Shown here in pieces: positions 37,211 to 48,379 of a stretch of DNA of 64,000 bases. The stretch is taken from positions 2,790,001-2,854,000 of the forward strand of contig JARUPY010000085.1 of NCBI GenBank assembly GCA_029817715.1. The letters are read 5' to 3'. Below the pieces are notes generated by a model. It saw only the letters and a program-made list of their open reading frames with translations, searched no databases and was not told the DNA's origin. This stretch comes from Melastoma dodecandrum (lineage: Eukaryota; Streptophyta; Magnoliopsida; Myrtales; Melastomataceae). Made by a program: the position numbers and the translations under genes. How positions within the stretch are numbered: the stretch's first letter is position 1; each line of letters opens with the position of its first letter.

Positions 37211-37910
37211 TGTTAGAACGTTTTGTTAAAAAGATATTTTAAGGGGTTTCGGTTGTACCTGGATAAATATACACTGAATGAGAATGTGGGAATCAATCTC
37301 TCCTTCCCTATTTTCTTCTCTTCTTTCGTTCTCCTGCTTTTCCTCCTTTCTTCTTCTCCTTATTTTCTTCTTTCTTCTTCTGCACTTCTCTGATCAAATA
37401 CTTGGCTACAGTTCTTCATGTTATTAGAGCCCATTGTCCCCCGACCTGTAAAAAGTTGTATCAGTTCATATCCAGTATGGTAGAAGGTCAACACCAGTGT
37501 CAGAGTTTTCAGCAGCAAATATTCAAAGCATAGGGGCTATGCAGTCTCCAATGCCTTCTCTAATACAGATCCCAAATGGGTTTTTCAGTTCTACCTTGAA
37601 GTTGGATGAAGGTAATTATTAGTTATAGAATGGTCAGATTCTTGCTGCACTTATAGCTGGAGGGTATTAGGAGTTAATCATCTATGGGACATCACAACCC
37701 CCATCTATAGTTCTAGATGATTAAGTGCCTAACCCAGACTACAAACTCTGGCAACGGACAAATAAATCTGTCATGAGTTTTCTGTTTTCGACCTTAACTC
37801 CTAAACCATTAAGTCAGGTCGTATGCTGTCCAACTTCACATGATGTCTGAGTTAAATTAAAGCAGCAGTTTGAGTAGCTCTACTGCTAGAGTGACGGTAT
37901 GTAAATGCAA
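37211..37910 (+). mobile_element. Degenerate Ty1/Copia remnant (LTR plus gag start)
   Basis: A probable LTR at 37211-37410 (tgttagaacg to ggctaca) with a pyrimidine-rich stretch is followed by tgttattagagccc, close to the iMet primer-binding site. Then comes a Copia gag N-terminal region in broken frames: SSTLKLDEGNY, NGQILAAL, NPDYKLWQRTNKSVMSFL, FSTLTPKPLSQVV and CPTSHDV resemble the UBN2/retrotran_gag region. Stops interrupt it repeatedly. There is no protease, integrase or RT, and the second LTR was not found. Confidence 0.72.
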
Positions 37911-38182
37911 CAAGTCAAAAAAGAGGAAAAAACAATGTAACAGTGTATAAACACAGTATCAACTAAGTGCTACAGGGGAGGGCATTGCGGAACGGTTGGT
38001 AAGAAATCCCTCCCGACCGTTGAACTAACAACCGCCAACGTTAACGGAACGGTTAATCGGTAAGATACCATTAGCGGCGCACGAGGGCGAATCCCGGTTT
38101 TGCCCCTCAGTATTTGTCACTTTGGAGGATTAACTTGACATGACAGAAAATATTTTGGACCATTGTGAAATTTCTAGAACCC
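37911..38182. other. Former upstream DNA of LTV1, now left of the chromovirus
   Basis: This stretch ends in AACCC, the target-site copy, so before the insertion it was contiguous with 43766 onward. It includes repeated acggaacggtt-like words (about 37985-38065). It may be the original LTV1 promoter; that is inference from position. Confidence 0.5.
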
Positions 38183-38714
38183 TGATGTGGTAATTTCACT
38201 ATCCCAGGAATTTCCAAACGCTGGACCACCTCCTGAACAAGAACCTCATTCAACAGCAGGTTCACTCTCCGACGACCACCTCCACAAGCCGGAGGGATAG
38301 CTACACATCCACCACCTTCTCTCTACTTACACCCACACAACCCACGCAACCCCTCTTTCCACATTCTGTTAGAATAGTTTTTCTTATTCTCTTACTTCCG
38401 TCGTTTCTCCACTACTTATCCTCATTAATTCTGTTGTATGTTGAGGCCGTTGTTTTTCCTTGTCTTTCTTCACCCTGACATCTTCTGTTATATGCAGCGG
38501 CCCTCCATTCCCTCACTGGCTCTTGTTGCAGCCCCTCTCGCTGGCCCATCGTCCAGCCAAGCCCATGCAGCCCCCTTGATGTCTTGGTTCAGCCCAACCC
38601 TCAGCCCTGCTTGGGCACTCTCGACATCTGGAAGAACTTCCCCGACAGCTGGAAGCACTTCAGAATCTTCAGCATGCTCTTCAACAACTGGAAGACACCC
38701 TTCAACTCGCATCA
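38183..38714 (-). repeat. Chromovirus 3' LTR
   Basis: Direct repeat of 43234-43765. Because the element is on minus, this is the 3' LTR. The polyprotein frame runs into it and stops at 38488. Confidence 0.95.
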
Positions 38715-41700
38715 ATACCTCCCCCTCAGAATGACCCTTGTCCCCAAGGGTCACGCCAGGAAACCGAAGCTCCAGATCCTCTAGGTATTCCCACGTTGCC
38801 TCCTCAGCTGGTCTATTACACCATTTGATTAACACCTGAGTCGCTGCCCTATTTCCTCTCCGCACCATTTTCCGCTGCAGGATGTGCTCGGGAGAATGAT
38901 CACTGGCCGGCAGCACGGGTAAGTCCTGAGAACTCAATTCCATCGGACTTATAGCCTGCTTGAGCTTAGATACATGAAAAGTAGGATGAATCTGAGATTG
39001 TGCTGGTAGCCGTAGCTTGTATGCCACTTTGCCTATTCTGTCCTGTACTTCATAAGGACCATAGTATAGTGGAGCTAACTTGTTGTAGGATTGACCCTCT
39101 ACAGTCCCTTGCTTGTAGGGCTGGAGTTTCACATAAACAAAATCCCCAATCTGAAATTCCCGATCAGATCTCTTCTTGTTAGCCAACTGAGTCATCCTAT
39201 TCTGAGCTCTGTGTATATGGAACCGAAGCAGCTTAATCATCTCCTCCTTATCCGTCAACTCCTTATCCACCCGTTTGTTGCTTGCTGTTCCCTTGATGTA
39301 GGGTAAATGTATAGGAGGTTGATACCCATAAAGAGCTTCGAATGGAGACATTTGAATGGTGGAATGGTAGGTAGTATTGTACCACCACTCGGCTAAGGGT
39401 ATCCACTTGTTCCACAAATGAGGACAGTCTGAACACATACATCTTAAATAGGTTTCTAAGCACCTGTTGACTACCTCTGTCTGACCGTCCGTTTGCGGGT
39501 GGTAAGCTGTCGACAACCGTAACTCCACTCCCTGTAGTTTAAATAAACCCTGCCAAAAAGCACTCAAGAATATAGCATCCCGGTCACTCACAATGGTGTG
39601 AGGGAGGCCATGCAATTTAAAAACCGTGCCCAAGAACACTTCTGCCACTGTCATAGCGGTATAGGGGTGCTTTAAGGCCATGAAATGGGCATATTTCGTC
39701 AATCTGTCTACTACCACCATGATTACTTCCTTACCAAATGATTTTGGTAGTCCCGAGATAAAATCCATGCTTATATCTGTCCAAACTCCAGTAGGAATGG
39801 GTAGTGGCTGTAAAAGACCGGGAGATGCAACCTGGTCATATTTACACTTCTGACAAGTATCACACCCCCTTATAAATTTCCGCACATCTGCCTCGATTCC
39901 CTTCCAATAGCAAAAACTAGAAACTCTCTTCACTGTAGCGTGAACCCCCGAATGTCCACCCGTGGCCGAAGCATGGAAAGTGCTAATTATCTGTTGTCTC
40001 AGCTCTGGATCATTTCCCACGACTAACTTCCCCTTTTTCTTTAACAACCCCTGTTTGAAGTCGAACACTGTTGGTTGTCCTTGTTTAATTTGTTGTAAAG
40101 CCACAGATAAAACCTTATCTTGCTGCCAACTCTCTTTAATAGCGTCTAAGAGAGTTCCCTGTTGTAACTCCAGCTGAATAGCCAACAACTCCGAACTTGG
40201 AATACGTGAGAGGGCATCCGCCACCACATTTTCTCTTCCCTTCTTATAACATATCTCATAATCATATCCCAACAGCTTTGCTAGCCATTTAAATTGCATC
40301 TCATTGTGTAATTTCTGTTCCAAAAGATACTTCAAACTTTGGTGATCGGTTTTGATGACAAAATGCCGCCCCCTAAGGTAGTGCTTCCACTTATCCACCG
40401 CATACACAATTGAGAGCAGCTCCTTCTCGTATACCGATAAACTGAGATGCTTAGGAGCTAGTGCCTTGCTAATGAAGGCTATCGGATGTCCCTTCTGCAT
40501 TAGCACCGCTCCTATTCCCACCTGGCAGGCATCCGTTTCAACCACAAACTCTTGAGTAAAGTCTGGTAGGGCCAGGGTTGGAGTCGTTACCATCGCCTCC
40601 TTTAGTCTCATGAAGGCAGCCTGAGCATCCTCAGTCCATCTGAATGCATCTTTCCTAAGTAGCATGGTTAAAGGCTTGCTGATGGAACCATATCCTCGAA
40701 TGAACCTCCGATAATATCCTGTTAAGCCCAAGAATCCTCTTAATTGTTTAATGTTGGTGGGGGCTGGCCAATTCTGTATTGCTGCCAACTTTGCTGGGTC
40801 AGTTGATACCCCCATCTCCTCTATGAAATGGCCCAAATATTCCACCTTCCTGCTGCCAAAAGTACATTTGCTGAGCTTGGCAAATAAACAACTGGTCTGT
40901 AGGACTTCCAGCACCCTCTGCAAGTGCTTCACATGATCCCCTAGTGTAGGACTGTACACTAGTATATCATCAAAGAAGACCAACACAAACTTCCTTAAGA
41001 AGGGCCGGAACACTTCATTCATTAAACTCTGGAAGGTAGATGGCGCGTTAGTCAGCCCGAAAGGCATAACGAGGAACTCGTAGTGTCCTTCATGAGTACG
41101 GAATGCTGTTTTTGGAATATCTTGCTCTCGTACTCGGATTTGATGATAACCGGACCTTAGATCCAATTTTGAAAACCAACTTGCCCCATGTAACTCGTCC
41201 AATAACTCCTCAATAATGGGGATTGGAAACTTGTCCTTAATCGTCCGCTTGTTGAGCTCCCTATAGTCAATGCACAATCTCCATGAACCATCCTTCTTTT
41301 TCACTAACACCACGGGCGATGAAAAAGGGCTGGTACTCGGCCTGATTATACCAGTATGGAGCATCTCCTGAATTAGTTTCTCTATCACGTCTTTCTGAGA
41401 ACTGGAGTACCTATAAGGTCTCAAGTTCAGCCCATTTGTGTCTTCTACCAGTGGAATTCTATGGTCGTGCTTCCGATGCGGAGGTAATTCCTTGGGTTCC
41501 TCAAACACGTTGGGGAACCTTGCAACCACTTCACTTATCTTCTCTGGAATTATCTTCTGCCCATCATTACCATCCATACTTCTCATTTCTGGAATGATTA
41601 GCAATCCCATTTCTTCACTGTTAAGCGAGAACACCCCGTCTGTTACCCTTGCGAATTCCTTCTCCCCTGCCACCAACTGGACGTTTTTTCCCTTCCACTG

Positions 41701-43191
41701 GTACTTCATGATCAAATTTGGGAAATCCCAATGGACAGTCCCAAGCGATTGTAACCACTCCATGCCTAACACCATCTCACACCCTTTTATTGGCATTAAC
41801 AACATATCCGCCACATATTGTTCCCCTTGCATGACCCATGTGAATGCTTTGCTCCTGGACACACAAGCCACCTTTTCACCATTTGCCACCATTACCCTCC
41901 TTCCAGAAATTTTCTCAATTGGACATCCGATTTGCTTGGCTACATTCCAGTCCAAGAAGTTGTGCGTACTTCCTGAGTCTACCAAAATAGACAACCCTCT
42001 CTTTTTATACCTTCCAATTACTTTCATTGTACGGTTCTTCAAAGACATGTCCACCCCATGTAGAGCATGCAGAGTAATGACAGGATTCCCTTCTTCCCTT
42101 GCCCCTGGTGGGACATCGTCTAATTGCTCCAATTCTCCCTCATCCTCTTCCCCATCTGCCTCTAGCATCAGAGAATAGACTCTCCTGTTACTACACTTGT
42201 GATTGAAAGTGTATTTCTCGTCACACCAAAAACACAAGCCCTTGGACCTCTTCTCATCCATTTCTGTTGTAGTTAAACGCCTTCTCTGTGGCTGGTTTGC
42301 CAATGATCGTACTCCCCCATTGCCCTGGGCCTTTCCCATTGTCTCCGCGCCCCTAATACCCATTGACCAATTGGGATGTGTCTTTATTGTTGGGAGTGCG
42401 GACATATTCCTTTGTCCTTGCCATTGCTCACTCCTATTAAGCCGGTTAACCACTTCTCTATTTTTCAGTTGTCCCCCTTCATCTTCGCCAGCTAAGGTCT
42501 TCCCAAGTGCAATTGCCCGTTGCAATGTTCTAGGGTTGAGAGCTGTGATTAGTTTTCTATTTTCCTTCTTGAGTCCCCCAACAAATAATGCTACCTGATC
42601 ATCATTCGATAAGTCCACCTTCGTTACCCAAGCGACAAATTCCTCCACGTACTCAGAAAAACTACTACCCTCCTTCAGCTCCTTCAACATCACAATGGGA
42701 CGAACCAATTCATTTGGTCCAAAGCGTGTCAGCATTGCAGCGGAATACTCCTCCCAACTTACCGGCCCCATCAATTCCCTACTCCTTAAGAAGGCATAGT
42801 GCCACTCGATGGCAGGTCCCGATAGATGGATGGATGCTATACTTACTTTCAACTCGGAAGGAGTGTCATCCAACTCGAAAAATCTCTCGCTCTTAAAAAT
42901 CCATTCGTTTACTAAACTTCCATCAAAGGCAGGAAACTCGACCTTGGATTGTCGTGTAATCCTATCTCCCGTCCAGGTGTTACTCCTTTCCCTCCTAAGC
43001 CCCACCTCTGGAACCTCCCCTGATGCTTCCCCCAGTCTCTCCAAACCCCTGTTTTCCAGAATTCCCATCCTAGCATTCAGGCCTTCAAACTGCGTATTCA
43101 TCCCTTCAACCTTCTTCATTAACTCCTGTAACATGTCCTTGATAGCATCCGTCTCCATCAACGCCATCCTCGAGCGAGTGCCGTCAGCCAT
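38488..43191 (-). CDS. Chromovirus gag-pol polyprotein
   Basis: One uninterrupted frame of 1567 residues. In order: gag (about 100-220, with [12 protein letters not shown]), a CCHC-like knuckle ([14 protein letters not shown], about 325), aspartic protease (VDSGSTHNF, about 405), reverse transcriptase with the catalytic box written FFDD (about 738) instead of YxDD, RNase H (ETDACQVG, about 885), integrase with an HHCC finger (about 1080-1125) and the D,D,E triad (MDFISG about 1141, VSDRD, QTEVVN about 1238), and a chromodomain-like end (about 1437-1490, with [15 protein letters not shown]). Some 75 C-terminal residues are encoded by the 3' LTR itself. No stop or frameshift was seen, so it may still be translatable. 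Confidence 0.95.
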   Translation of the reverse strand: MADGTRSRMALMETDAIKDMLQELMKKVEGMNTQFEGLNARMGILENRGLERLGEASGEVPEVGLRRERSNTWTGDRITRQSKVEFPAFDGSLVNEWIFKSERFFELDDTPSELKVSIASIHLSGPAIEWHYAFLRSRELMGPVSWEEYSAAMLTRFGPNELVRPIVMLKELKEGSSFSEYVEEFVAWVTKVDLSNDDQVALFVGGLKKENRKLITALNPRTLQRAIALGKTLAGEDEGGQLKNREVVNRLNRSEQWQGQRNMSALPTIKTHPNWSMGIRGAETMGKAQGNGGVRSLANQPQRRRLTTTEMDEKRSKGLCFWCDEKYTFNHKCSNRRVYSLMLEADGEEDEGELEQLDDVPPGAREEGNPVITLHALHGVDMSLKNRTMKVIGRYKKRGLSILVDSGSTHNFLDWNVAKQIGCPIEKISGRRVMVANGEKVACVSRSKAFTWVMQGEQYVADMLLMPIKGCEMVLGMEWLQSLGTVHWDFPNLIMKYQWKGKNVQLVAGEKEFARVTDGVFSLNSEEMGLLIIPEMRSMDGNDGQKIIPEKISEVVARFPNVFEEPKELPPHRKHDHRIPLVEDTNGLNLRPYRYSSSQKDVIEKLIQEMLHTGIIRPSTSPFSSPVVLVKKKDGSWRLCIDYRELNKRTIKDKFPIPIIEELLDELHGASWFSKLDLRSGYHQIRVREQDIPKTAFRTHEGHYEFLVMPFGLTNAPSTFQSLMNEVFRPFLRKFVLVFFDDILVYSPTLGDHVKHLQRVLEVLQTSCLFAKLSKCTFGSRKVEYLGHFIEEMGVSTDPAKLAAIQNWPAPTNIKQLRGFLGLTGYYRRFIRGYGSISKPLTMLLRKDAFRWTEDAQAAFMRLKEAMVTTPTLALPDFTQEFVVETDACQVGIGAVLMQKGHPIAFISKALAPKHLSLSVYEKELLSIVYAVDKWKHYLRGRHFVIKTDHQSLKYLLEQKLHNEMQFKWLAKLLGYDYEICYKKGRENVVADALSRIPSSELLAIQLELQQGTLLDAIKESWQQDKVLSVALQQIKQGQPTVFDFKQGLLKKKGKLVVGNDPELRQQIISTFHASATGGHSGVHATVKRVSSFCYWKGIEADVRKFIRGCDTCQKCKYDQVASPGLLQPLPIPTGVWTDISMDFISGLPKSFGKEVIMVVVDRLTKYAHFMALKHPYTAMTVAEVFLGTVFKLHGLPHTIVSDRDAIFLSAFWQGLFKLQGVELRLSTAYHPQTDGQTEVVNRCLETYLRCMCSDCPHLWNKWIPLAEWWYNTTYHSTIQMSPFEALYGYQPPIHLPYIKGTASNKRVDKELTDKEEMIKLLRFHIHRAQNRMTQLANKKRSDREFQIGDFVYVKLQPYKQGTVEGQSYNKLAPLYYGPYEVQDRIGKVAYKLRLPAQSQIHPTFHVSKLKQAISPMELSSQDLPVLPASDHSPEHILQRKMVRRGNRAATQVLIKWCNRPAEEATWEYLEDLELRFPGVTLGDKGHSEGEVLMRVEGCLPVVEEHAEDSEVLPAVGEVLPDVESAQAGLRVGLNQDIKGAAWAWLDDGPARGAATRASEGMEGRCI
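38716..38728 (-). other. Polypurine tract of the chromovirus
   Basis: The minus strand reads tgagggggaggta directly before the 3' LTR, the expected primer for plus-strand synthesis. It lies inside the coding frame. Confidence 0.75.
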
Positions 43192-43219
43192 GATGAAAAC
43201 AGAGGGTCAAGCGTTTCAC

Positions 43220-43231
43220 GCTCTGATACCA
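43220..43231 (-). other. Primer-binding site of the chromovirus (tRNA-iMet)
   Basis: The minus strand reads tggtatcagagc two bases after the 5' LTR, complementary to the 3' end of plant initiator tRNA-Met. Confidence 0.9.
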
Positions 43232-43233
43232 CT

Positions 43234-43765
43234 TGATGTGGTAATTTCACTATCCCAGGAATTTCCAAACGCTGGACCACCTCCTGAACAAGAACCTCAT
43301 TCAACAGCAGGTTCACTCTCCGACGACCACCTCCACAAGCCGGAGGGATAGCTACACATCCACCACCTTCTCTCTACTTACACCCACACAACCCACGCAA
43401 CCCCTCTTTCCACATTCTGTTAGAATAGTTTTTCTTATTCTCTTACTTCCGTCGTTTCTCCACTACTTATCCTCATTAATTCTGTTGTATGTTGAGGCCG
43501 TTGTTTTTCCTTGTCTTTCTTCACCCTGACATCTTCTGTTATATGCAGCGGCCCTCCATTCCCTCACTGGCTCTTGTTGCAGCCCCTCTCGCTGGCCCAT
43601 CGTCCAGCCAAGCCCATGCAGCTCCTTCGATGTCTTGGTTCAGCCCAACCCTCTGCTCTGCTTGGGCACTCTCGACATCTGAAAGAACTTCCTCGACAGC
43701 TGGAAGCACTTCAGAATCTTGAGCATGCTCTTCAACAACTGGAAGACACCCTTCAACCCGCATCA
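43234..43765 (-). repeat. Chromovirus 5' LTR
   Basis: 532 bp, same ends as the 3' LTR. It lies 92 bp from the LTV1 start codon and is transcribed, if at all, away from LTV1. Confidence 0.95.
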
Positions 43766-43857
43766 AACCCTTACGACCTTAAAAACCCCGAGTTTTCCTT
43801 CTTGCCCGCCGGCGGCAGAAACCCTAGGTTTTCAGGAGCAGTCTCGAGTCAACTACC

Positions 43858-45965
43858 ATGGGGAAGGGGAAGAGGACGAAGAAGTTCATCGACAAGCAGA
43901 AAGCGGCGACTTTCCAACTTATGCCCCGAGACTCCGAGGACCCTTCCTTCGTCGATCCCTCCAACCGGATATTCGTCCGCGTCGACGGAAATCGTTCCTT
44001 CTACGCTGACTCCATCTTCGCTGACGCCATCGAAGAAGAAGGAAATGGCGTTGAGAGGCGGACTGGGGAGGGTGCCCCCTGGGGATTGGAGGAGTCCGTC
44101 CGTAAGGAGATAATTGAGTTGGGTTTGCCTGATGATGGTTATAATTATTTGATACATTTGAGGGAGATCAAGAACACTGGCGGGGGCTCGTCTTTTTTCC
44201 ATAACCACAAGGCTCGCCTTGATTTGGTCCCCAAGGATGTTAAGGTCCGTGTTTTCAAGATTGTGTTTTCTTGTAGCGGATTAGTGATTTTTATGAGAAT
44301 TGGTGAGATAGATGTTATGGGATTGACGTGATGTATTTGATGTTTATGCAGGCTTATGATGCTTCGAGGGTAAATGTTGTGAGAACTGGTGAAGACGTCA
44401 ATGATGGTGCAATTTACAGTGTTTCATCGAGCACAGTCAATGTCAGGGTGCAGAAAGCATATGATCCGGAAGTCGCTGCCTTGCTGGATGACAGTGATCT
44501 CTCGCGGTTTGCCTCTGATGACGGGGAATTAGATGAGGATTTTGTTGTCCAGGCGAACTGTACTGAGGAGAGGGATAATGAGGCACATGGTAGGTTGGAG
44601 TGCATCAGGATGTCTGATCAAAACAGAAGTAATGCAAATGATGCTGTGGAAAAGATCCAGGGCGGTGTTCAGGAAACGGCTATGAGTCACTTAGAAGGTC
44701 ACTATAGTGATAATGATCTTGATCAGTCACGAGTGCGCCGGCTTGTAGATGAGCAGTTTGACATGGTAAGTTGTTTCTTGCTTTTACTTGACTTTATAAT
44801 GTTATGAATAGTTTCATTTGCCTATTCTTGATTAGATGATAGGAGTTGAGAAAAGAAACGCTTCTTGAGAAAACCATAGAATTCTGGTCTGTTTAGAGTC
44901 TAAGGACAATTATGTAGTCTGAATATTCCTGACTGCAGTTTTCGCTTTCATTTAGCGATGGAAAACTATGTTGCCTGAATATTCTACAATGTAGATGGAT
45001 GTTGCTTGTGATGTTGCCTATTTTGTTTACTGGCTTGTGATCTTTGTGAAACATTCTCTGCTTTAGAATGGGTGTTTTTGGCTTTTCTAAGCTTATCTTA
45101 ATTATCTGCCGCTAAAATAACATTTGGAACTCGTTTTGATTGATTGCTTCCTTTTTTTAAGCTGGAACGTCAGGAATATGGATCCGAGGATGATGATGAC
45201 GACTATGGTGGTTATTTTGGGGAAGATGATGAAACTCTTGCTGAGAAGCTTAAACATGCCTTCAATGGAAACATTGTGGAAGAATTGGAGAATGAGGATG
45301 AATACAAGGCACCGGCTGAATCTGCTGCGGATGTTGTTCGCCGTTGCATAGAGTATGCAGAGCAATACGAAAACGAGAATGAGCAAGAAGACAAGGAAGT
45401 GGTGTTACTGGAAGAAAGTAGTGATGATTCGGAAGTTTGGGATTGTGAGACTATCATCACTACATATTCTAATCTTGATAATCACCCAGGAAGGATTGAA
45501 GTGCCGGAAGCTGCCCGAAAGAAAAGGTCGGCTACTTTAGCTTCTGGTGTTGTAGGTGCTTCTCCTAACTTTATCGCGCTCAAGGGCAGGGAAAAGCTTC
45601 CTGTGGATTATCTGCCTCGTAGTTTGAAGCCTTCTGTAGAAAAGGCGAAGGGCGAAAGTATTTCTCAGAAGGTGCAACATAAGCACAAACCACATGGCCA
45701 GGAATCTAAGGAAGAAAAGAAAGAGCGGAAGGTGGATTTTCCTATTGCAGAAACATTATTGCTTTTGGTGAGGGGGAAGTGTTCTCAGTGTTGTGTTATG
45801 TCTGGGGTATGATTATTATCCAAATTGTTGCAGGCCGCAGTGAAGGAGGAAAGACGGGAAGCACGCCGTACGAAGAAAGAAATGAAAGGGCTGTACAAAT
45901 GCGAAGCACAGCGTGCCCAAAGAGTAGCCGCGACGACTGGCCCTTCATCCATTCCTCTCGCATGA
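43858..45965 (+). CDS. LTV1: LTV1-like 40S ribosomal subunit biogenesis factor
   Basis: Four exons, 43858-44244, 44352-44765, 45162-45731 and 45834-45965, all phase 0, give 500 residues. It starts MGKGKRTKKFIDKQKAATFQ with LMPRDSEDP next, the LTV1 signature; the middle is acidic (VAALLDDSDLSRFASDDGEL, EYGSEDDDDDYGGYFGEDDE); the C-terminus is basic (KEERREARRTKKEMKGLY). LTV1 is known to help assemble the 40S head (Rps3, Rps20) and export pre-40S particles. A telo-box AAACCCTA at 43819-43826 lies in the leader. A second donor at 45767/45768 would add 12 codons in frame. The chromovirus ends 92 bp upstream, so the present promoter is either LTR-derived or very short. Confidence 0.93.
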
Positions 45966-47108
45966 TGTTCCCTCTTGTACTCTCACAGTTGACGGCTCTT
46001 TATTAGGAGAGACGAGCGACTTTGCTCTGGTGCAGTTTTCTAAGCGGCTCGGTATAGTCAGTTAATTGGTTGCCACTGCCTAGCTTGTTCAATTTCACCC
46101 CTTTTCACAAAATGAGTCTGGGTTGCTTATGCTCTACTATCACCCACCTATGCGTACGACCTTTCATCACCGAGCCTGAACATCAAGAAATGCCCTTTGC
46201 CTAGCGTTGATAGTTCTTAGTGAGTCTCCCATGTATAAAAAGGCCCCTTAATTTTTTTTACACATGCTTCAGTATCAAACTCTTTGCATGGCCTCTTGTC
46301 TGAATTCTGTTTCCATAATTTTGAAAGTAATCCTTATTGTTTATAGAGTAATGAAAGAAAAGGGACAATAGATGGTGGGACTCTGGGTGCTGATGTTGGT
46401 CGGATAAGCTTCCCCCTCATGAGTATTAGTTATATTTCTTCCCTCTCCACTACTACTTGATTGGTTTGATTCTCAATCATGTTCCAACTAACAACATCTC
46501 CAATCCAACCGCAACCCTTCTCTGAGAATCACAAACCCTGAATTTATCACAACTTCTTCTTGTTTTGTTTCTTGCAGTAACTCTCATGCACCAAATTGTT
46601 ATATTTCGGGGAAGGTACAACTGTTTTTGAGTAATGGGAAAGATGTTGGTAATATATTTTAGTCCTATTCCCCAACTTCCCCACAATGAACAACCATGCC
46701 ATGCCAACCCTCTCCTCCTTTATCATTATTCCTTTAAGCAAATGAACCCCCCAAATCATAATCCCAGAACATATATTATTATATTGTTCCTCAGCCTTCC
46801 AAGCCAAGCGATCACTTTGCACTAACCAATTGGGGGCCACCCATTACTAGCTAGACAAGGTTGTATGGGAAGTCAGTGGTTTTTTGATACTGGGTATCAG
46901 CAAGTATGTTGTTGGGTTGACACCAAACAGTAGTTTGTAGGAAGACCAATTTTAGTTGGCCTGTTGGGACCGCAAGCAAGTCCCCAAGTCACGAAGGATG
47001 GATGCTTATGTGCCTTTGATGTCTCTCAGTTCTGTAGGGCCCTTGAACTCATTATATAAGGACCAGGAGTTTGGAATAAAATCGACACGGTAGAAGAAAC
47101 AAGGAAAG
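45966..47108. other. Intergenic between LTV1 and the glycine-rich gene
   Basis: LTV1 3' flank followed by the promoter of the glycine-rich gene. No coding or RNA gene recognised. Confidence 0.55.
47053..47060 (+). promoter_or_regulatory. TATA box of the glycine-rich gene
   Basis: TATATAAG 49 bp before the start codon, leaving room for a leader of about 20-25 nt. Confidence 0.65.
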
Positions 47109-47720
47109 ATGAATGCGCTAGGGAAGTTGTCTTGTTCTCTTCTGTTGTTTTCATTTGCCTTGCTGTGTGGTCAACCAAGAGCGGCTGAGTTGGAGAATGC
47201 AACTTCATTGGCATCAGGCGAGATGTCAAGAGACGTGGAGGGTCGAAATGACAGCCACACAGACGTGCTGGTAGGAAACAAGGCGAGGCAAGGAGGTGGC
47301 GGCGGCGGCGGAGGGGGAGGAGGTAGCGGGGGAGGAGGCGGTGGTGGTGGAGGGGGAGGGGGCAGTGGAGGGGGAGGGAGATATTCATGGAGTTGGGCTG
47401 GAGGCGGGGGAGGGGGCGGAGGAAGCGGTAAAGGTGGAGGCGGAGGTGGAGCAGGTTGGGGTTGGGGAGGCGGCGGCGGGGGGAGCGGATGGTGGAAATG
47501 GGGGGGTTGTGGAAGAAATCCCAGCCATGGGGACAGCCGAACTGCGCATAAGAGGAAAGGGGAGTTCGACAGCAATGACCATGTGATGGGAGAGTTCGCT
47601 CAGTGCATGGTGAAAGGGAGGTGTAAAGGAATGAGACTGGAATGCCCACTTCACTGTGGTGGTCCGTGCTTATACGACTGCAGATTCATGTGCAAGGCTC
47701 ACTGCCAACGTCCTGGTTAA
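47109..47720 (+). CDS. Secreted glycine-rich protein with cysteine-ladder tail
   Basis: Single exon, 203 residues. A signal peptide (MNALGKLSCSLLLFSFALLCG, cleavage likely near residue 25) leads to a hydrophilic spacer, then a Gly-rich region at about 62-140 made of G-runs broken by Ser, Arg, Trp and Lys (SWSWAGGGG, GWGWGGGG, GWWKWGG). The last 40 residues carry eight cysteines spaced C-x5-C-x6-C and then five times C-x3-C, ending CKAHCQRPG. The Gly part resembles cell-wall glycine-rich proteins, where such regions build flexible extracellular structure. I do not recognise the tail as a named domain. It has its own TATA box, so it is likely a real gene. The opposite-strand proline-rich frame is an artefact of the G-runs. 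Confidence 0.82.
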   Translation: MNALGKLSCSLLLFSFALLCGQPRAAELENATSLASGEMSRDVEGRNDSHTDVLVGNKARQGGGGGGGGGGGSGGGGGGGGGGGGSGGGGRYSWSWAGGGGGGGGSGKGGGGGGAGWGWGGGGGGSGWWKWGGCGRNPSHGDSRTAHKRKGEFDSNDHVMGEFAQCMVKGRCKGMRLECPLHCGGPCLYDCRFMCKAHCQRPG

Positions 47721-48379
47721 CGCCGACAACCACCATCACCGTGGAGCTCAATCTTATTTCCAGTTGCTTTTTCCCCGAGACGTTTTTTTGAGTGTGCTGA
47801 ATCCCTACTCCTGGCTTAGCAGCCATTCTTCTCAATTTGTACCAGTCAACATAAAATGAAGTTAAACTGTCCCTTGAACTGATGGAAAAAAAAAACAAGC
47901 AATCCTTTCGTGGAATCATTAGCCTGAAGGACTTCTTGATAAGAGTGGAAGGACAAACACAAACTTTGGTCCATCTCATGACGGAAAATCCTTCAAACTT
48001 CATTAACGTCCATCTTTTAAGTGACAGAACCGCATCTGTTATATTCTGTCACCAAAATGGTACTTCAACAGTCCACGGATTAGTTTACCAGCGCGAAGCA
48101 GAACGTTTGGCAACCTCCCTCAGGCAAAAAGAACTAATATTACCTCCATAAGTATATGATATCATTGCAAAAGCAACTACTCATGTTAATTATAAGTTTG
48201 TTCCTACAGACTATACAAAGCCAGCCATCAACAAAGCGGACAAGAGGAAACTAACAAAAAACTAAACCGTGAGATGGTATACTAGTGAAGAGAGAGCATT
48301 TCCATGTTTTATCTCATCTTACATACAACTTGGAATGTTGCCACAGCTTCCTGATTTGCGTAGCCAGTAGCAGCTCTCG
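47721..48379. other. Convergent intergenic gap
   Basis: 3' flanks of the glycine-rich gene (plus) and the FHA gene (minus). The 89-codon plus frame at 47882-48151 has no recognisable domain and is probably chance. Confidence 0.5.

Larger units (their letters stand above)
38183..43765 (-). mobile_element. Complete Ty3/Gypsy chromovirus-type LTR retrotransposon
   Basis: A 5583-bp element on the minus strand. Both LTRs are 532 bp, start TGATG and end CATCA, and the element is bounded by a 5-bp target duplication AACCC (38178-38182 and 43766-43770). It has a PBS matching tRNA-iMet, a purine tract, and one open gag-pol frame with a C-terminal chromodomain-like region. The compact size and short LTRs resemble the Reina branch of plant chromoviruses, but the branch call is tentative. 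LTR identity is about 98% (9 mismatches counted by eye), so the insertion is fairly recent. Confidence 0.95.

Noticed and set aside
41438..42178. Plus-strand frame of 246 codons inside the chromovirus
   Set aside because: Antisense shadow of the intact gag-pol frame.
47171..47575. Minus-strand proline-rich frame opposite the glycine-rich gene
   Set aside because: It is the mirror of the GGN codon runs; the plus strand has a signal peptide, TATA box and cysteine tail.
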